Assembly (NCBI RefSeq): GCF_026343295.1 | Contig: NZ_JAPELY010000003.1 | Location: forward strand, 992,001 to 1,056,000 | DNA: 64,000 nt | Source: Streptomyces sp. NBC_00083 | GTDB lineage: Bacteria; Actinomycetota; Actinomycetes; Streptomycetales; Streptomycetaceae | Direction: 5' to 3' | In this document: one piece after another, positions 8,034 through 16,793 of the stretch | Layout: each line of letters starts with the position of its first letter | Numbering within the stretch: position 1 is the stretch's first letter | The notes under the pieces: generated by a model | Databases searched by the model: none | Seen by the model: the letters and a program-made list of their open reading frames with translations, nothing else | Told to the model about the DNA's origin: nothing | Position numbers and translations under genes: made by a program

Positions 8034-8993
8034 TCAGGCGTCCTGAGTCCTCATGTGCAGCCGCAGCGTGAGGCCCGCGGTGTCGGTGCGGAGTTCCACC
8101 AGGTCGCAGAGCTGGTGGATCATCCACAGGCCGCGGCCGCCCCGGCTGGACGCCAGGGGCGGGCAGTGGCGGCCCGCCAGCAGATCGGTGAGGCGGCCGC
8201 CGTCGCGGATCTCCGCCACCGCCGTGCCGGAGCCGGTGCGCCACAGCCGCAGGGTGCCGCTCCCGCCGCCGTGGGCAAGGGAGTTGGCGGCGGCCTCGTT
8301 GACGGCGATGACGAAGTCTCCGCGCCGGTGGGGAGCGAGGGCCGTGCCCCGGACCCAGGCGTCCGCCCGCTCCCGCACCTGCCGCAACTGGCCGCCCGCG
8401 TACGCCAGTCGCACCTCGGCCGCGGCGGGCTCGGGCAGGGGCAGGTCGAGGCCGGCGCACACGGCGGCGGGGTCCGTGTACGCGGAGCTGGTCCGGGCCC
8501 GGCCGTCCTCGATCAGCGCCGGATGCGTGCGCCGGGCGTCCGCGATCACCGCCGGGGGCAGCGCCTCGATGTCGTACGGGCACAGGACGGTGGCCCGGCG
8601 GCCCCTGAACGCGGTGTTGACGAGGGCTTCGTGGCGGACCGCCTCGACGGTCTCGGCCGGCGGCCGGCCCGGCCAGATCGATTCGCCGACGATCCGGGCG
8701 GGCCGCCCCGGGTGCCGGTCGGCGAAGCTCCCCAGCGCCGAGAGGACGCGGCCGGGGTTGCGGCCCAGCTCCGTCATGTCGGCGAAGGAGACGGCGGCGG
8801 CGTCCGTGCCGAGCGCCTGGCGCAGGGCGTCGAGGCGCGGCTGCGGCACGGCGACGAGCACCGGCTCCTCCACCTTCAGCGCGTCCCGCACGAATCCGGC
8901 CGTCTCCCGTACGTACGCGTCGAGGGCCCGGTAGAACAGCGCGGGATGCTGGAACTCCCCCGTCTCCGGCGGGAGCGCGAAGGCGCCGGTCAT
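8034..8993 (-). CDS. MEDS domain / HATPase anti-sigma regulatory protein
   Basis: This 319-residue protein joins an N-terminal MEDS (methanogen/methylotroph DcmR sensory) domain (about residues 10-185) to a C-terminal HATPase_c_2 domain (about 195-315) of the RsbW/SpoIIAB type. The ATPase part shows the N-box as AVNEAAANSLAHG and the G-boxes as EIRDGG and RGGRGLWMI. Such proteins act as serine kinases or anti-sigma factors in partner-switching pathways. ATG 8993 follows a GGGGG stretch; GTG 9017 in the same frame is less likely. The 354-nt gap to the divergent poly-HAMP kinase carries both promoters, but I cannot identify them. Confidence 0.82.
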   Translation of the reverse strand: MTGAFALPPETGEFQHPALFYRALDAYVRETAGFVRDALKVEEPVLVAVPQPRLDALRQALGTDAAAVSFADMTELGRNPGRVLSALGSFADRHPGRPARIVGESIWPGRPPAETVEAVRHEALVNTAFRGRRATVLCPYDIEALPPAVIADARRTHPALIEDGRARTSSAYTDPAAVCAGLDLPLPEPAAAEVRLAYAGGQLRQVRERADAWVRGTALAPHRRGDFVIAVNEAAANSLAHGGGSGTLRLWRTGSGTAVAEIRDGGRLTDLLAGRHCPPLASSRGGRGLWMIHQLCDLVELRTDTAGLTLRLHMRTQDA

Positions 8994-9347
8994 GCGCGCA
9001 CCCCCGGCACGGCGCACGCGCCGGGGGAGAGGTGCGTCACGCCGGGCGGCGCAGGGAGCCGCGCGCCAGGGACGTCGGATGCGGGCACGAGGTCCCCTTC
9101 TTCGCGGCGCCGGCTCGGGTGGTGAACGCCCCCGAGCCTACCGGTCCGGCTCCCACGGCCCCGGACTCCGCCTGGTCACGGGAGTTCGGCCGGTCGGGTC
9201 CGAGGCGTCCGGGCGGTGGGATAACCTCCTCGGCGGTGCGTGTACGTGCGGTGGGGATCTCGTGAGGGTCTTCGTGGCGCGGCGCCCCACCGACTGGGCG
9301 GGAGTGACGGGTCGTGGGCCCGGCGAAGGTGACGGAGGCGATGGTCG
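8994..9347. other. 354-nt divergent promoter region
   Basis: This gap separates the leftward MEDS/HATPase gene and the rightward hybrid kinase. It must hold both promoters. I see no convincing -10/-35 pair, no perfect dyad and no small gene; GGAGG just before 9348 is the ribosome binding site of the kinase. Confidence 0.5.
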
Positions 9348-12300
9348 ATGGCCGGCTCGGCTAAATCCAGCATTGCTCAGCAGCGGACATCCGCGGGGGC
9401 TGCCTCCGCCCAGGTCGGCGAATCGGAGCTGCGGCAGCTCCTCGCCGGTCTGACCGCGGTGCGCGACGGCGACTTCGGGACGAGGCTGCCGGGTGAGGCC
9501 GACGGTCTGCTCGGTGAGATCGCCACGGTCTTCAACGGGATGGTCGACCAGCTCTCGCTGTTCACGTCGGAGGTCACCCGGGTCGCCCGCGAGGTCGGCA
9601 CCGAGGGCCGGCTCGGCGGCCAGGCCGAGGTGCCCTCGGTCTCCGGTACGTGGAAGGACCTGACCGACTCCGTCAACGCGATGGCGGGCAACCTCACCAG
9701 CCAGGTGCGCGACATCGCGCAGGTGGCCACGGCGGTGGCGCGGGGCGACCTGTCGCAGAAGATCGATGTGGCGGCCCGCGGCGAGATCCTGGAGCTGAAG
9801 AACACCGTCAACACGATGGTCGACCAGCTCTCCGCGTTCGCCGACGAAGTCACCCGCGTAGCCCGGGAGGTCGGCAGCGAGGGACGGCTCGGCGGCCAGG
9901 CGCAGGTGCCCGGCGTCGGCGGCACCTGGCGCGACCTGACCGACTCGGTCAACTTCATGGCGGGCAACCTGACCGACCAGGTGCGCAACATCGCCCAGGT
10001 GACCACCGCGGTGGCGCGCGGCGACCTGTCGCAGAAGATCACCGTCGACGCCCGGGGCGAGATCCTGGAGTTGAAGAACACCGTCAACACGATGGTCGAC
10101 CAGCTCTCGGCGTTCGCCGACGAGGTGACGCGCATGGCGCGGGAGGTCGGCACCGAGGGGATCCTCGGCGGGCAGGCCGATGTGAAGGGCGTCTCCGGCA
10201 CCTGGCGCGACCTGACCGACTCGGTCAACTTCATGGCGGGCAACCTCACGGCCCAGGTCCGTTCCATCGCTCAGGTCGCCACCGCCGTCGCCAAGGGCGA
10301 CCTGTCGCAGAAGATCACGGTCACCGCGCGCGGCGAGGTCCTCGAACTGAAGGACACCATCAACACGATGGTCGACCAGCTCTCCTCGTTCGCGGGGGAG
10401 GTGACCCGGGTGGCACGCGAGGTCGGCACCGAAGGGCGGCTCGGCGGTCAGGCCGACGTACGGGACGTGTCGGGCACCTGGCGCGACCTCACCGAGTCGG
10501 TCAACGTCATGGCCGACAACCTCACCGCGCAGGTCCGGTCGATCGCCGAGGTGACGACGGCGGTCGCCAAGGGCGACCTCTCGCAGAAGATCCGGGTGGA
10601 CGCCCGGGGCGAGATCCTGGAACTCAAGGAGACCATCAACACGATGGTCGACCAGCTCGGCGCGTTCGCCGACGAAGTGACCCGGGTGGCGCGCGAGGTC
10701 GGCACCGAGGGCAACCTCGGCGGCCAGGCCACCGTGCGGGGCGTGTCCGGCACGTGGAAGGACCTCACCGACAACGTCAACGTGATGGCGTCCAACCTCA
10801 CCGGCCAGGTCCGCTCGATCGCCCAGGTCGCCACCGCCGTCGCCAAGGGCGACCTCTCGCAGAAGATCAACGTGGAGGCGAAGGGCGAGGTCGCCGCGCT
10901 CGCCGGGGTCATCAACACGATGGTCGACACCCTGTCCGCCTTCGCGGACGAAGTGACCCGGGTGGCGCGCGAAGTGGGCACCGAGGGCACGCTCGGCGGC
11001 CAGGCCCGCGTCCCCAACGTCGCGGGGACCTGGAAGGACCTCACCGACAACGTCAACTTCATGGCCCACAACCTGACCAGCCAGGTCCGCAACATCGCCC
11101 AGGTCACCACCGCCGTCGCCCAGGGCGACCTGACCCGCAAGATCGACGTGGACGCGCGGGGCGAGATCCTGGAGCTCAAGACGACCATCAACACGATGGT
11201 CGACCAGCTCTCCTCGTTCGCCGCCGAAGTCACCCGCGTCGCCCGCGAGGTCGGCAGCGAGGGACGGCTCGGCGGCCAGGCCGAGGTCGAGGGCGTCTCC
11301 GGAACCTGGAAGCGCCTCACCGAGAACGTCAACGAACTCGCCGGCAACCTGACCCGCCAGGTCCGTGCCATCGCCGAGGTCACCGGGGCCGTCGCCGAGG
11401 GCGACCTCACGCGCTCGATCACCGTCGACGCCTCCGGCGAGGTCGCCGACCTCAAGGACAACATCAACTTCATGGTGGAGTCGCTGCGCGAGACCACCCG
11501 GGCCAACGAGGAACAGGACTGGCTCAAGTCCAACCTCGCGCGGATCTCCGGCCTCATGCAGGGCCGCCGGGACCTCGCGGTCGTCGCCGAACTCATCATG
11601 GACGAGCTCACCCCGCTGGTCTCCGCACAGTACGGCGCCTTCTACCTCGCCGAGGAGACCGGCGAGGGCGTCTACCTCAACCTGGTCGGCTCCTACGCGC
11701 GCCCCGACACCACCCTCGGATTCCGCTTCCGGCTCGGCGAGTCCTTCGTCGGCCAGGCGGCCCGCAGCAAGCGCACCATCGCCGTCGACAACCTCCCGCC
11801 CGGGTACGTGACGGTCTCCTCGGGACTCGGCAGCACCGAGCCCGTCTGCCTGATGGTGCTGCCCATCGTGGTCGAGGAGCAGGTGCTCGGCGTCATCGAA
11901 CTCGCCACCGTGCACGCCTTCACGCCCATCCACCGCGACTTCCTCGAACAGCTCATGGAAGCGATCGGCGTCAACGTCAACACCATCACCGCCAACGCCC
12001 GCACCGACGAGCTGCTCGGCGAGTCGCAGCGCCTCACCGCCGAACTCCAGGTCCGCTCGCAGGAGTTGCAGTCCCGACAGGAGGAACTGCAGTCCTCCAA
12101 CGCCGAGTTGGAGGAGAAGGCGGAGCTCCTCGTCGCGCAGAACCGTGACATCGAGACCAAGAACCTGGAGATCGAGCGGGCCCGCCAGGAGCTGGAGGAC
12201 CGCGCCCACCAGCTGTCGCTGGCCTCGAAGTACAAGTCCGAGTTCCTCGCCAACATGAGCCACGAGCTGCGTACCCCGCTCAACAGCCTGCTCATCCTGG

Positions 12301-13928
12301 CCCAGTTGCTCGCCCAGAACCCCAGCCGCAACCTCACCGCCAAGCAGGTCGAGTACGCCGGCATCATCCACTCGGCCGGCTCCGACCTGCTCCAGCTCAT
12401 CAACGACATCCTCGATCTGTCCAAGGTCGAGGCCGGCAAGATGGACGTCAGTCCCGAGCGGATCTCGCTGCGCAAGCTCCTCGACTACATCGAGGTCACC
12501 TTCCGGCCGGTCACCAGCCAGAAGAGCCTGACCTTCACGGTGAAGACCCCCGCCACCCTGCCCACCGAGCTGCTCACCGACGACTACCGGCTGCGCCAGG
12601 TGCTGCGCAACCTGCTCTCCAACGCGGTCAAGTTCACCGAGAAGGGCGGCGTGGAGCTGCGCATCGAGGTGCTCGCCGAACAACTCGCACCGGAGGCCGC
12701 GCGGCGCGGCGGCCCGGTCATCGCCTTCCACGTCGCGGACACCGGCATCGGCATCGCGCCGCAGCACCTGGAGACCGTCTTCGGCGCCTTCCAGCAGGCC
12801 GACGGGACGACGAGCCGCAAGTACGGCGGCACCGGGCTCGGGCTCTCCATCAGCCGGGAGATCGCGTTCCTGCTGGGCGGCGCCATCACCGCCGAGAGCA
12901 CCCTGGGACAGGGCAGCACCTTCACCCTGTACCTGCCGGTCGCCCGGCCCGACTACGCGGAGTTCACCGTGCAGCCGGGCCGCCCGGCGCTCCCGGCGGC
13001 CGAGCCGCTGGAGGAGCCCGTCGACGAGCCCGACCAGCGCCACTCGATCCTGCCGGCCCCCGAACCCGTACAGCCCAAGCGGCTGTTGGTGGTGGAGGAG
13101 CGTTCGCGCGGGCTGCTCTCGCTCGTCGCCGAGAGCGCCGTCGGTGATCTGGCCGCGCACCCCACCCTCGGTGACCCGCGCGGGCCCGTGGAGATCACCG
13201 CGGCGGTCGGCGTCCACGAGGCGGCCGAGGCGCTGGCCGCGGCCCCCTGCCACTGCGTCGTCCTCGAACTCGACCTGCCGGAGGACGCGGCGCTCAGGTT
13301 CCTGGAGGACATGGCCCGCGACTCGGCGCTGCGCGGCGTCCCCGTGCTCGCCCACAACAACCGCCGCCTCGGCACGGACCAGGAGCGGATCCTGCAGAAG
13401 CGCGCGGCCACCCAGCCGTTGGAGCTGATCTCCAGCCTCGACGAGCTGCGCGAGCGCATCGCCCTGCACCTGAGCGCGGACCAGCCCGGCGACGTACTGC
13501 CGCTGGTCCGGGCGGACGAGCCGGTCGAGGTCAGCCAGCACGCCGACAAGTCGCTCGCCGGACGCACCGTGCTCGTCGTCGACGACGACGACCGCAACCT
13601 GTACGCCATCACCGGCATCCTGGAGGTGCACGGCATGACGGTGCTCCAGGCCGAGAACGGCCGGATCGCCCTCGACACGCTGACCGCGCACCCGGCGATC
13701 GACCTGATCCTGATGGACGTGATGATGCCGGAGATGGACGGCTACGCGGCCACCGCCGCGATCCGCGCCATGCCCGACCACGTCGACCTGCCGATCATCG
13801 CCGTCACCGCCAAGGCGATGATCGGCGACCGGGAGAAGAGCCTGGCCTCCGGGGCCAGCGACTACGTCACCAAGCCCGTGGACGCGGGGGAGTTGATGGC
13901 GAGGATCAAGCGGCAGCTCAACCCCTGA
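9348..13928 (+). CDS. Poly-HAMP hybrid histidine kinase (HAMP array, GAF, HisKA, HATPase, two receivers)
   Basis: This 1526-residue protein has no membrane helix, so it is a cytoplasmic sensor. Residues about 25-720 contain seven copies of a 92-residue unit, each with a VTRVAREVG(T/S)EG.LGGQA segment and a GDL(S/T) segment that behave as paired HAMP modules. A GAF domain (about 737-880) and a coiled coil (about 888-960) follow. The kinase core has the phosphorylated H972 in SHELRTPLN, the N-box NLLSNAVKF, and the G-boxes DTGIGI and GGTGLGL. The first receiver-like domain (about 1245-1375) has Glu1307 where the phospho-accepting Asp should be; the second (about 1406-1526) is complete, with D1457 in MDVMMPEMDG. 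The layout resembles fungal group III (Nik1/Os-1) osmosensor kinases. GGAGG precedes the ATG by 9 nt, and the downstream phosphatase gene starts 61 nt after the stop, so the two probably form an operon. Confidence 0.95.
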   Translation: MAGSAKSSIAQQRTSAGAASAQVGESELRQLLAGLTAVRDGDFGTRLPGEADGLLGEIATVFNGMVDQLSLFTSEVTRVAREVGTEGRLGGQAEVPSVSGTWKDLTDSVNAMAGNLTSQVRDIAQVATAVARGDLSQKIDVAARGEILELKNTVNTMVDQLSAFADEVTRVAREVGSEGRLGGQAQVPGVGGTWRDLTDSVNFMAGNLTDQVRNIAQVTTAVARGDLSQKITVDARGEILELKNTVNTMVDQLSAFADEVTRMAREVGTEGILGGQADVKGVSGTWRDLTDSVNFMAGNLTAQVRSIAQVATAVAKGDLSQKITVTARGEVLELKDTINTMVDQLSSFAGEVTRVAREVGTEGRLGGQADVRDVSGTWRDLTESVNVMADNLTAQVRSIAEVTTAVAKGDLSQKIRVDARGEILELKETINTMVDQLGAFADEVTRVAREVGTEGNLGGQATVRGVSGTWKDLTDNVNVMASNLTGQVRSIAQVATAVAKGDLSQKINVEAKGEVAALAGVINTMVDTLSAFADEVTRVAREVGTEGTLGGQARVPNVAGTWKDLTDNVNFMAHNLTSQVRNIAQVTTAVAQGDLTRKIDVDARGEILELKTTINTMVDQLSSFAAEVTRVAREVGSEGRLGGQAEVEGVSGTWKRLTENVNELAGNLTRQVRAIAEVTGAVAEGDLTRSITVDASGEVADLKDNINFMVESLRETTRANEEQDWLKSNLARISGLMQGRRDLAVVAELIMDELTPLVSAQYGAFYLAEETGEGVYLNLVGSYARPDTTLGFRFRLGESFVGQAARSKRTIAVDNLPPGYVTVSSGLGSTEPVCLMVLPIVVEEQVLGVIELATVHAFTPIHRDFLEQLMEAIGVNVNTITANARTDELLGESQRLTAELQVRSQELQSRQEELQSSNAELEEKAELLVAQNRDIETKNLEIERARQELEDRAHQLSLASKYKSEFLANMSHELRTPLNSLLILAQLLAQNPSRNLTAKQVEYAGIIHSAGSDLLQLINDILDLSKVEAGKMDVSPERISLRKLLDYIEVTFRPVTSQKSLTFTVKTPATLPTELLTDDYRLRQVLRNLLSNAVKFTEKGGVELRIEVLAEQLAPEAARRGGPVIAFHVADTGIGIAPQHLETVFGAFQQADGTTSRKYGGTGLGLSISREIAFLLGGAITAESTLGQGSTFTLYLPVARPDYAEFTVQPGRPALPAAEPLEEPVDEPDQRHSILPAPEPVQPKRLLVVEERSRGLLSLVAESAVGDLAAHPTLGDPRGPVEITAAVGVHEAAEALAAAPCHCVVLELDLPEDAALRFLEDMARDSALRGVPVLAHNNRRLGTDQERILQKRAATQPLELISSLDELRERIALHLSADQPGDVLPLVRADEPVEVSQHADKSLAGRTVLVVDDDDRNLYAITGILEVHGMTVLQAENGRIALDTLTAHPAIDLILMDVMMPEMDGYAATAAIRAMPDHVDLPIIAVTAKAMIGDREKSLASGASDYVTKPVDAGELMARIKRQLNP

Positions 13929-13989
13929 CGGCCGCCCGCCCCCGCCACTGCCACGCCCCGATCCGTCTCCTGACGTGAGGAGAGAGCTT

Positions 13990-16578
13990 GTGTCCACGTC
14001 CCACCAGCCCGGCGATGAGCCCGGCAGCGGCCTGCCTCTCCAGTCGGGCCCGCCGCCCGAGCAGGGCCTGCCCCTTCAGCCGGGCCCTCCCGCCGAGCCG
14101 GGCCCGCTTCCGGCCCGGCCGGCGGGCTCCCGTGCCGCCCTGCGGGACGCCGACGGCGCGCGCGGCCCGCAATCCGCGGACGTCGCGACCGACCTCCCGG
14201 CGGACCTCCCGGCGGACTTCCCGGCGGACTTCCCGACGGAGGAGGGGAGCGCCGTGGGGCGGCTCGCCGACACCGTCCAGCGCCTGCAGGACCAACTCCA
14301 GCGCGCGCAGGCCGAGTCCGAGGGGCGCGCCCTCGTCGACCTCGCGAGCGGCATCCTCGTCGAGCGCCTGACGTGCAGCCCGGTCGAGGCTGCGGCGCAG
14401 CTGGACAGCCTGGCCGCGCAGGCCGGCCTCTCCACGCTGGAACTCGCCGCCGACCTCGTCAACCAGGCGACCCGCGACAAGATCGCCGATGTCGCGCGTG
14501 ACTTCGTCACCGAGACGGCCCAGCCGCCCGGCGCGTCCGTGGGCCTGCGGCTGCGCAGCGCCGAGGCGGGCGCCCTCGCCGCCGGAGACGCCCAGGCCGT
14601 GGCGCAGTCGATCCTCCAGCACGCCCTCGAACCGCTGGGCGCCGTCGCCGTCGCCATCTGGGCCGCCCACGCCGACCAGTCCCTCACCCTGGCCGGCAGC
14701 GCCGGTTTCTCCGAGGAGGAGCCGGCCCGCTGGCGGCATGTGCCGCCCGGTGTCCCCACGCCCGCCCGGCACGCCCTCGGCAACCGGGCCGCCACGCACT
14801 ACGACATGCTCGGCGAAGCCGCCCTGCCGTCCATCGGGCTCCAGGAGCTGAGCGGGGGACGCATGACGGTCCCGGCCGGCACGGGCGGCCGCATCATCGG
14901 CGTCCTGGAGATCTGCTGGCGCGACCGGCTGCCCGAGCGCTCGCAGTCCATCGACCGGCAGGTGGAGGTCCTGGCCGAGCTGTGCGCGATCGCCCTGGAG
15001 AGCCACCCCGTCTGCGACCCGGACCGCCCCTCGCGGCGGCCCGCCGACCCGAGGCTGGCCGAACTCCTCGACCTCACCGACGGACTCCACGACCCGTGCC
15101 TGGTCCTCGAACCGCTCCTCGACGTGGCGGACACCCCCGCCGACTTCCTGATCCGGCACGTCAACCCGAGCTTCGTCGACTTCGCGGGCCGGCCGCGGAA
15201 CACGATCGCGGGATCCCGGCTGCTCGACGCCTACCCGCTGGCCGCCGGCGCCGACGGCCTCTTCGAGAAGGTGGAGCACGTCCTGGCCACCGGCGAGCCG
15301 TTCCGCGCGGAGCGCATGCGGCTCGCCGCCGTGGTCGACACCGTCGCCCTCACCACGCAGGCCCAGGTCAGCATCAGCCGCCAGGGCGCCCACGTCCTCG
15401 TGGTGTGGCGGTTCGACGACGGCGCCCCCAAGGTCGCCAGCCTGCTCCAGCACGCCCAACGCCTGGGCCGCATCGGAGGGTTCGAGGAGAACCTGGTCTC
15501 CGGCGAGATCGCCTGGAACGACTCCCTCTTCGAGCTCCACGGCCTTCCGCCCACCGCCGAACCCGTCCCCCTGGAGCAGCTCGCGGCCCACGTCCACCCC
15601 GACGACGCCCACTCCATCGGCCGGTTCCTGCGGTCCCTGCTCCACCACCAGCGGCCCGCCTCCACCGCCTTCCGGCTCCAGCGCGCCGACAGCGTGGCCC
15701 GGCACATCCGCGTCGTCGCCGAACCCGTACTCGACGAGAACACCCGGGTCGTCGCGGTGCGCGGCGCCTACCAGGACGTCTCCGCCCAGCACTGGACCGA
15801 GGTCGCCCTCGCGGCCACCCGGGACCAGCTCGCCCAGAGCCAGCAGGAGACCGCCGAACGCAACCGCCTCGCCCTCCGGTTGCAGCAGGCCATCATGCCG
15901 CCGAGCCACGACCCGGTGGACCTGCACAACCTGAGCGTGGCCGTCCGGTACCGCCCCGCCGAGAAGGACCACCTCGTCGGCGGCGACTGGTACGACGCGG
16001 CGGCGCTGCCCTCCGGTCAGGTCCTGCTGTGCGTGGGCGACGTCGCCGGGCACGGCATCGAGGCCGCCACCGGCATGGTCGCGCTGCGCAACGCCCTGCG
16101 CGGCCTCGCCACCACCGGGGCCGGGCCCGCCCAGCTCCTCGCCTGGCTCAACACCGTCACCCACCACCTCACCGACAACGTCACGGCGACCGCGGTCTGC
16201 GGCCTGTACGACCCCGTCTCGCGCGCGCTCCGCTGGGCCAGGGCCGGCCATCTCCCGCCGGTCCTCGTCCGGGACGGCAAGGCGGGCGCGCTGCCCCAGC
16301 TCCGCGGGATCCTCCTCGGCGCCACGGGCCAGGCCCAGTACGAGGAGGGCCGGACGCAGCTGGAGACCGGCGACACCCTGATGATGTACACCGACGGCCT
16401 GATCGAGCGCCGCGACCGCTCCGTGCAGGACTCCCTGGACAACCTCCTCCAAGTAGCCCAGAGCGCACGGCAGTTGGGCCGCGGCACCCAGCTGGAGAAC
16501 CAGCTCGACCACCTGCTGCGGTACACCAACGCGGACACGGACGACGACACGTGCCTCATCGGCGTCACGGTGCGCTAG
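13990..16578 (+). CDS. SpoIIE-type PP2C phosphatase with ANTAR, GAF and PAS domains
   Basis: This 862-residue protein is a multi-sensor serine phosphatase of the kind that dephosphorylates anti-anti-sigma factors. A low-complexity Pro/Gly/Ala N-terminus (residues 1-90) includes four DLPA-type repeats. An ANTAR-like helical domain (about 92-162), a GAF domain (about 201-337), two PAS domains (about 354-477 and 480-604) and the PP2C/SpoIIE domain (about 647-862) follow. Metal-binding acidic motifs are visible as GGDWYDA, GDVAGHGIEAA and the terminal DDDTCLIGV. GTG 13990 is chosen because GGAGAGAG lies just upstream. It lies 61 nt downstream of the poly-HAMP kinase on the same strand and probably shares its signal pathway. 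Confidence 0.9.
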   Translation: MSTSHQPGDEPGSGLPLQSGPPPEQGLPLQPGPPAEPGPLPARPAGSRAALRDADGARGPQSADVATDLPADLPADFPADFPTEEGSAVGRLADTVQRLQDQLQRAQAESEGRALVDLASGILVERLTCSPVEAAAQLDSLAAQAGLSTLELAADLVNQATRDKIADVARDFVTETAQPPGASVGLRLRSAEAGALAAGDAQAVAQSILQHALEPLGAVAVAIWAAHADQSLTLAGSAGFSEEEPARWRHVPPGVPTPARHALGNRAATHYDMLGEAALPSIGLQELSGGRMTVPAGTGGRIIGVLEICWRDRLPERSQSIDRQVEVLAELCAIALESHPVCDPDRPSRRPADPRLAELLDLTDGLHDPCLVLEPLLDVADTPADFLIRHVNPSFVDFAGRPRNTIAGSRLLDAYPLAAGADGLFEKVEHVLATGEPFRAERMRLAAVVDTVALTTQAQVSISRQGAHVLVVWRFDDGAPKVASLLQHAQRLGRIGGFEENLVSGEIAWNDSLFELHGLPPTAEPVPLEQLAAHVHPDDAHSIGRFLRSLLHHQRPASTAFRLQRADSVARHIRVVAEPVLDENTRVVAVRGAYQDVSAQHWTEVALAATRDQLAQSQQETAERNRLALRLQQAIMPPSHDPVDLHNLSVAVRYRPAEKDHLVGGDWYDAAALPSGQVLLCVGDVAGHGIEAATGMVALRNALRGLATTGAGPAQLLAWLNTVTHHLTDNVTATAVCGLYDPVSRALRWARAGHLPPVLVRDGKAGALPQLRGILLGATGQAQYEEGRTQLETGDTLMMYTDGLIERRDRSVQDSLDNLLQVAQSARQLGRGTQLENQLDHLLRYTNADTDDDTCLIGVTVR
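14191..14238 (+). repeat. Four in-frame 12-nt repeats
   Basis: Four tandem units of the type GACCTCCCGGCG encode Asp-Leu/Phe-Pro-Ala(Thr) in the disordered N-terminus of the phosphatase. The length may vary between strains without breaking the frame. Confidence 0.8.
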
Positions 16579-16620
16579 CCGCCCCGCGTCCGACGGGGAG
16601 CGGCCCGCGCAGGACATGAA

Positions 16621-16662
16621 GCGGCCCCGCGCGTCCGAGGGGGGAGAGGACGGCGGGGCCGC
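16621..16662. terminator. Hairpin between phosphatase and photolyase genes
   Basis: GCGGCCCCGC (16621-16630) pairs with GCGGGGCCGC (16653-16662) across a 22-nt loop. It lies between two convergent genes and probably serves both strands. Confidence 0.55.
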
Positions 16663-16793
16663 GGGCCCTGGGCCGGGCGGGGGGAGGCCCGGCCCCGAGG
16701 GGGCATACGCAGCGGGTGCCCCCGTCGCGCACGTCCATGCGTGTGACCTGCGTTACAGGGCGGCGCGTTCCGGGTTCGCCGTGCTTCAGGGGG

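Noticed and set aside
9576..11500. Regularly spaced similar segments that might suggest a CRISPR or satellite array
   Set aside because: The period is 276 nt, in frame, and encodes HAMP modules with a codon-like substitution pattern.
9138..13997. A 1619-residue minus-strand open frame across the hybrid kinase
   Set aside because: It is an antisense shadow of repeated, GC-biased coding sequence. Its composition (Gly/Asp/Arg/Val-rich) is typical of reverse frames, and the plus strand has a complete domain architecture.
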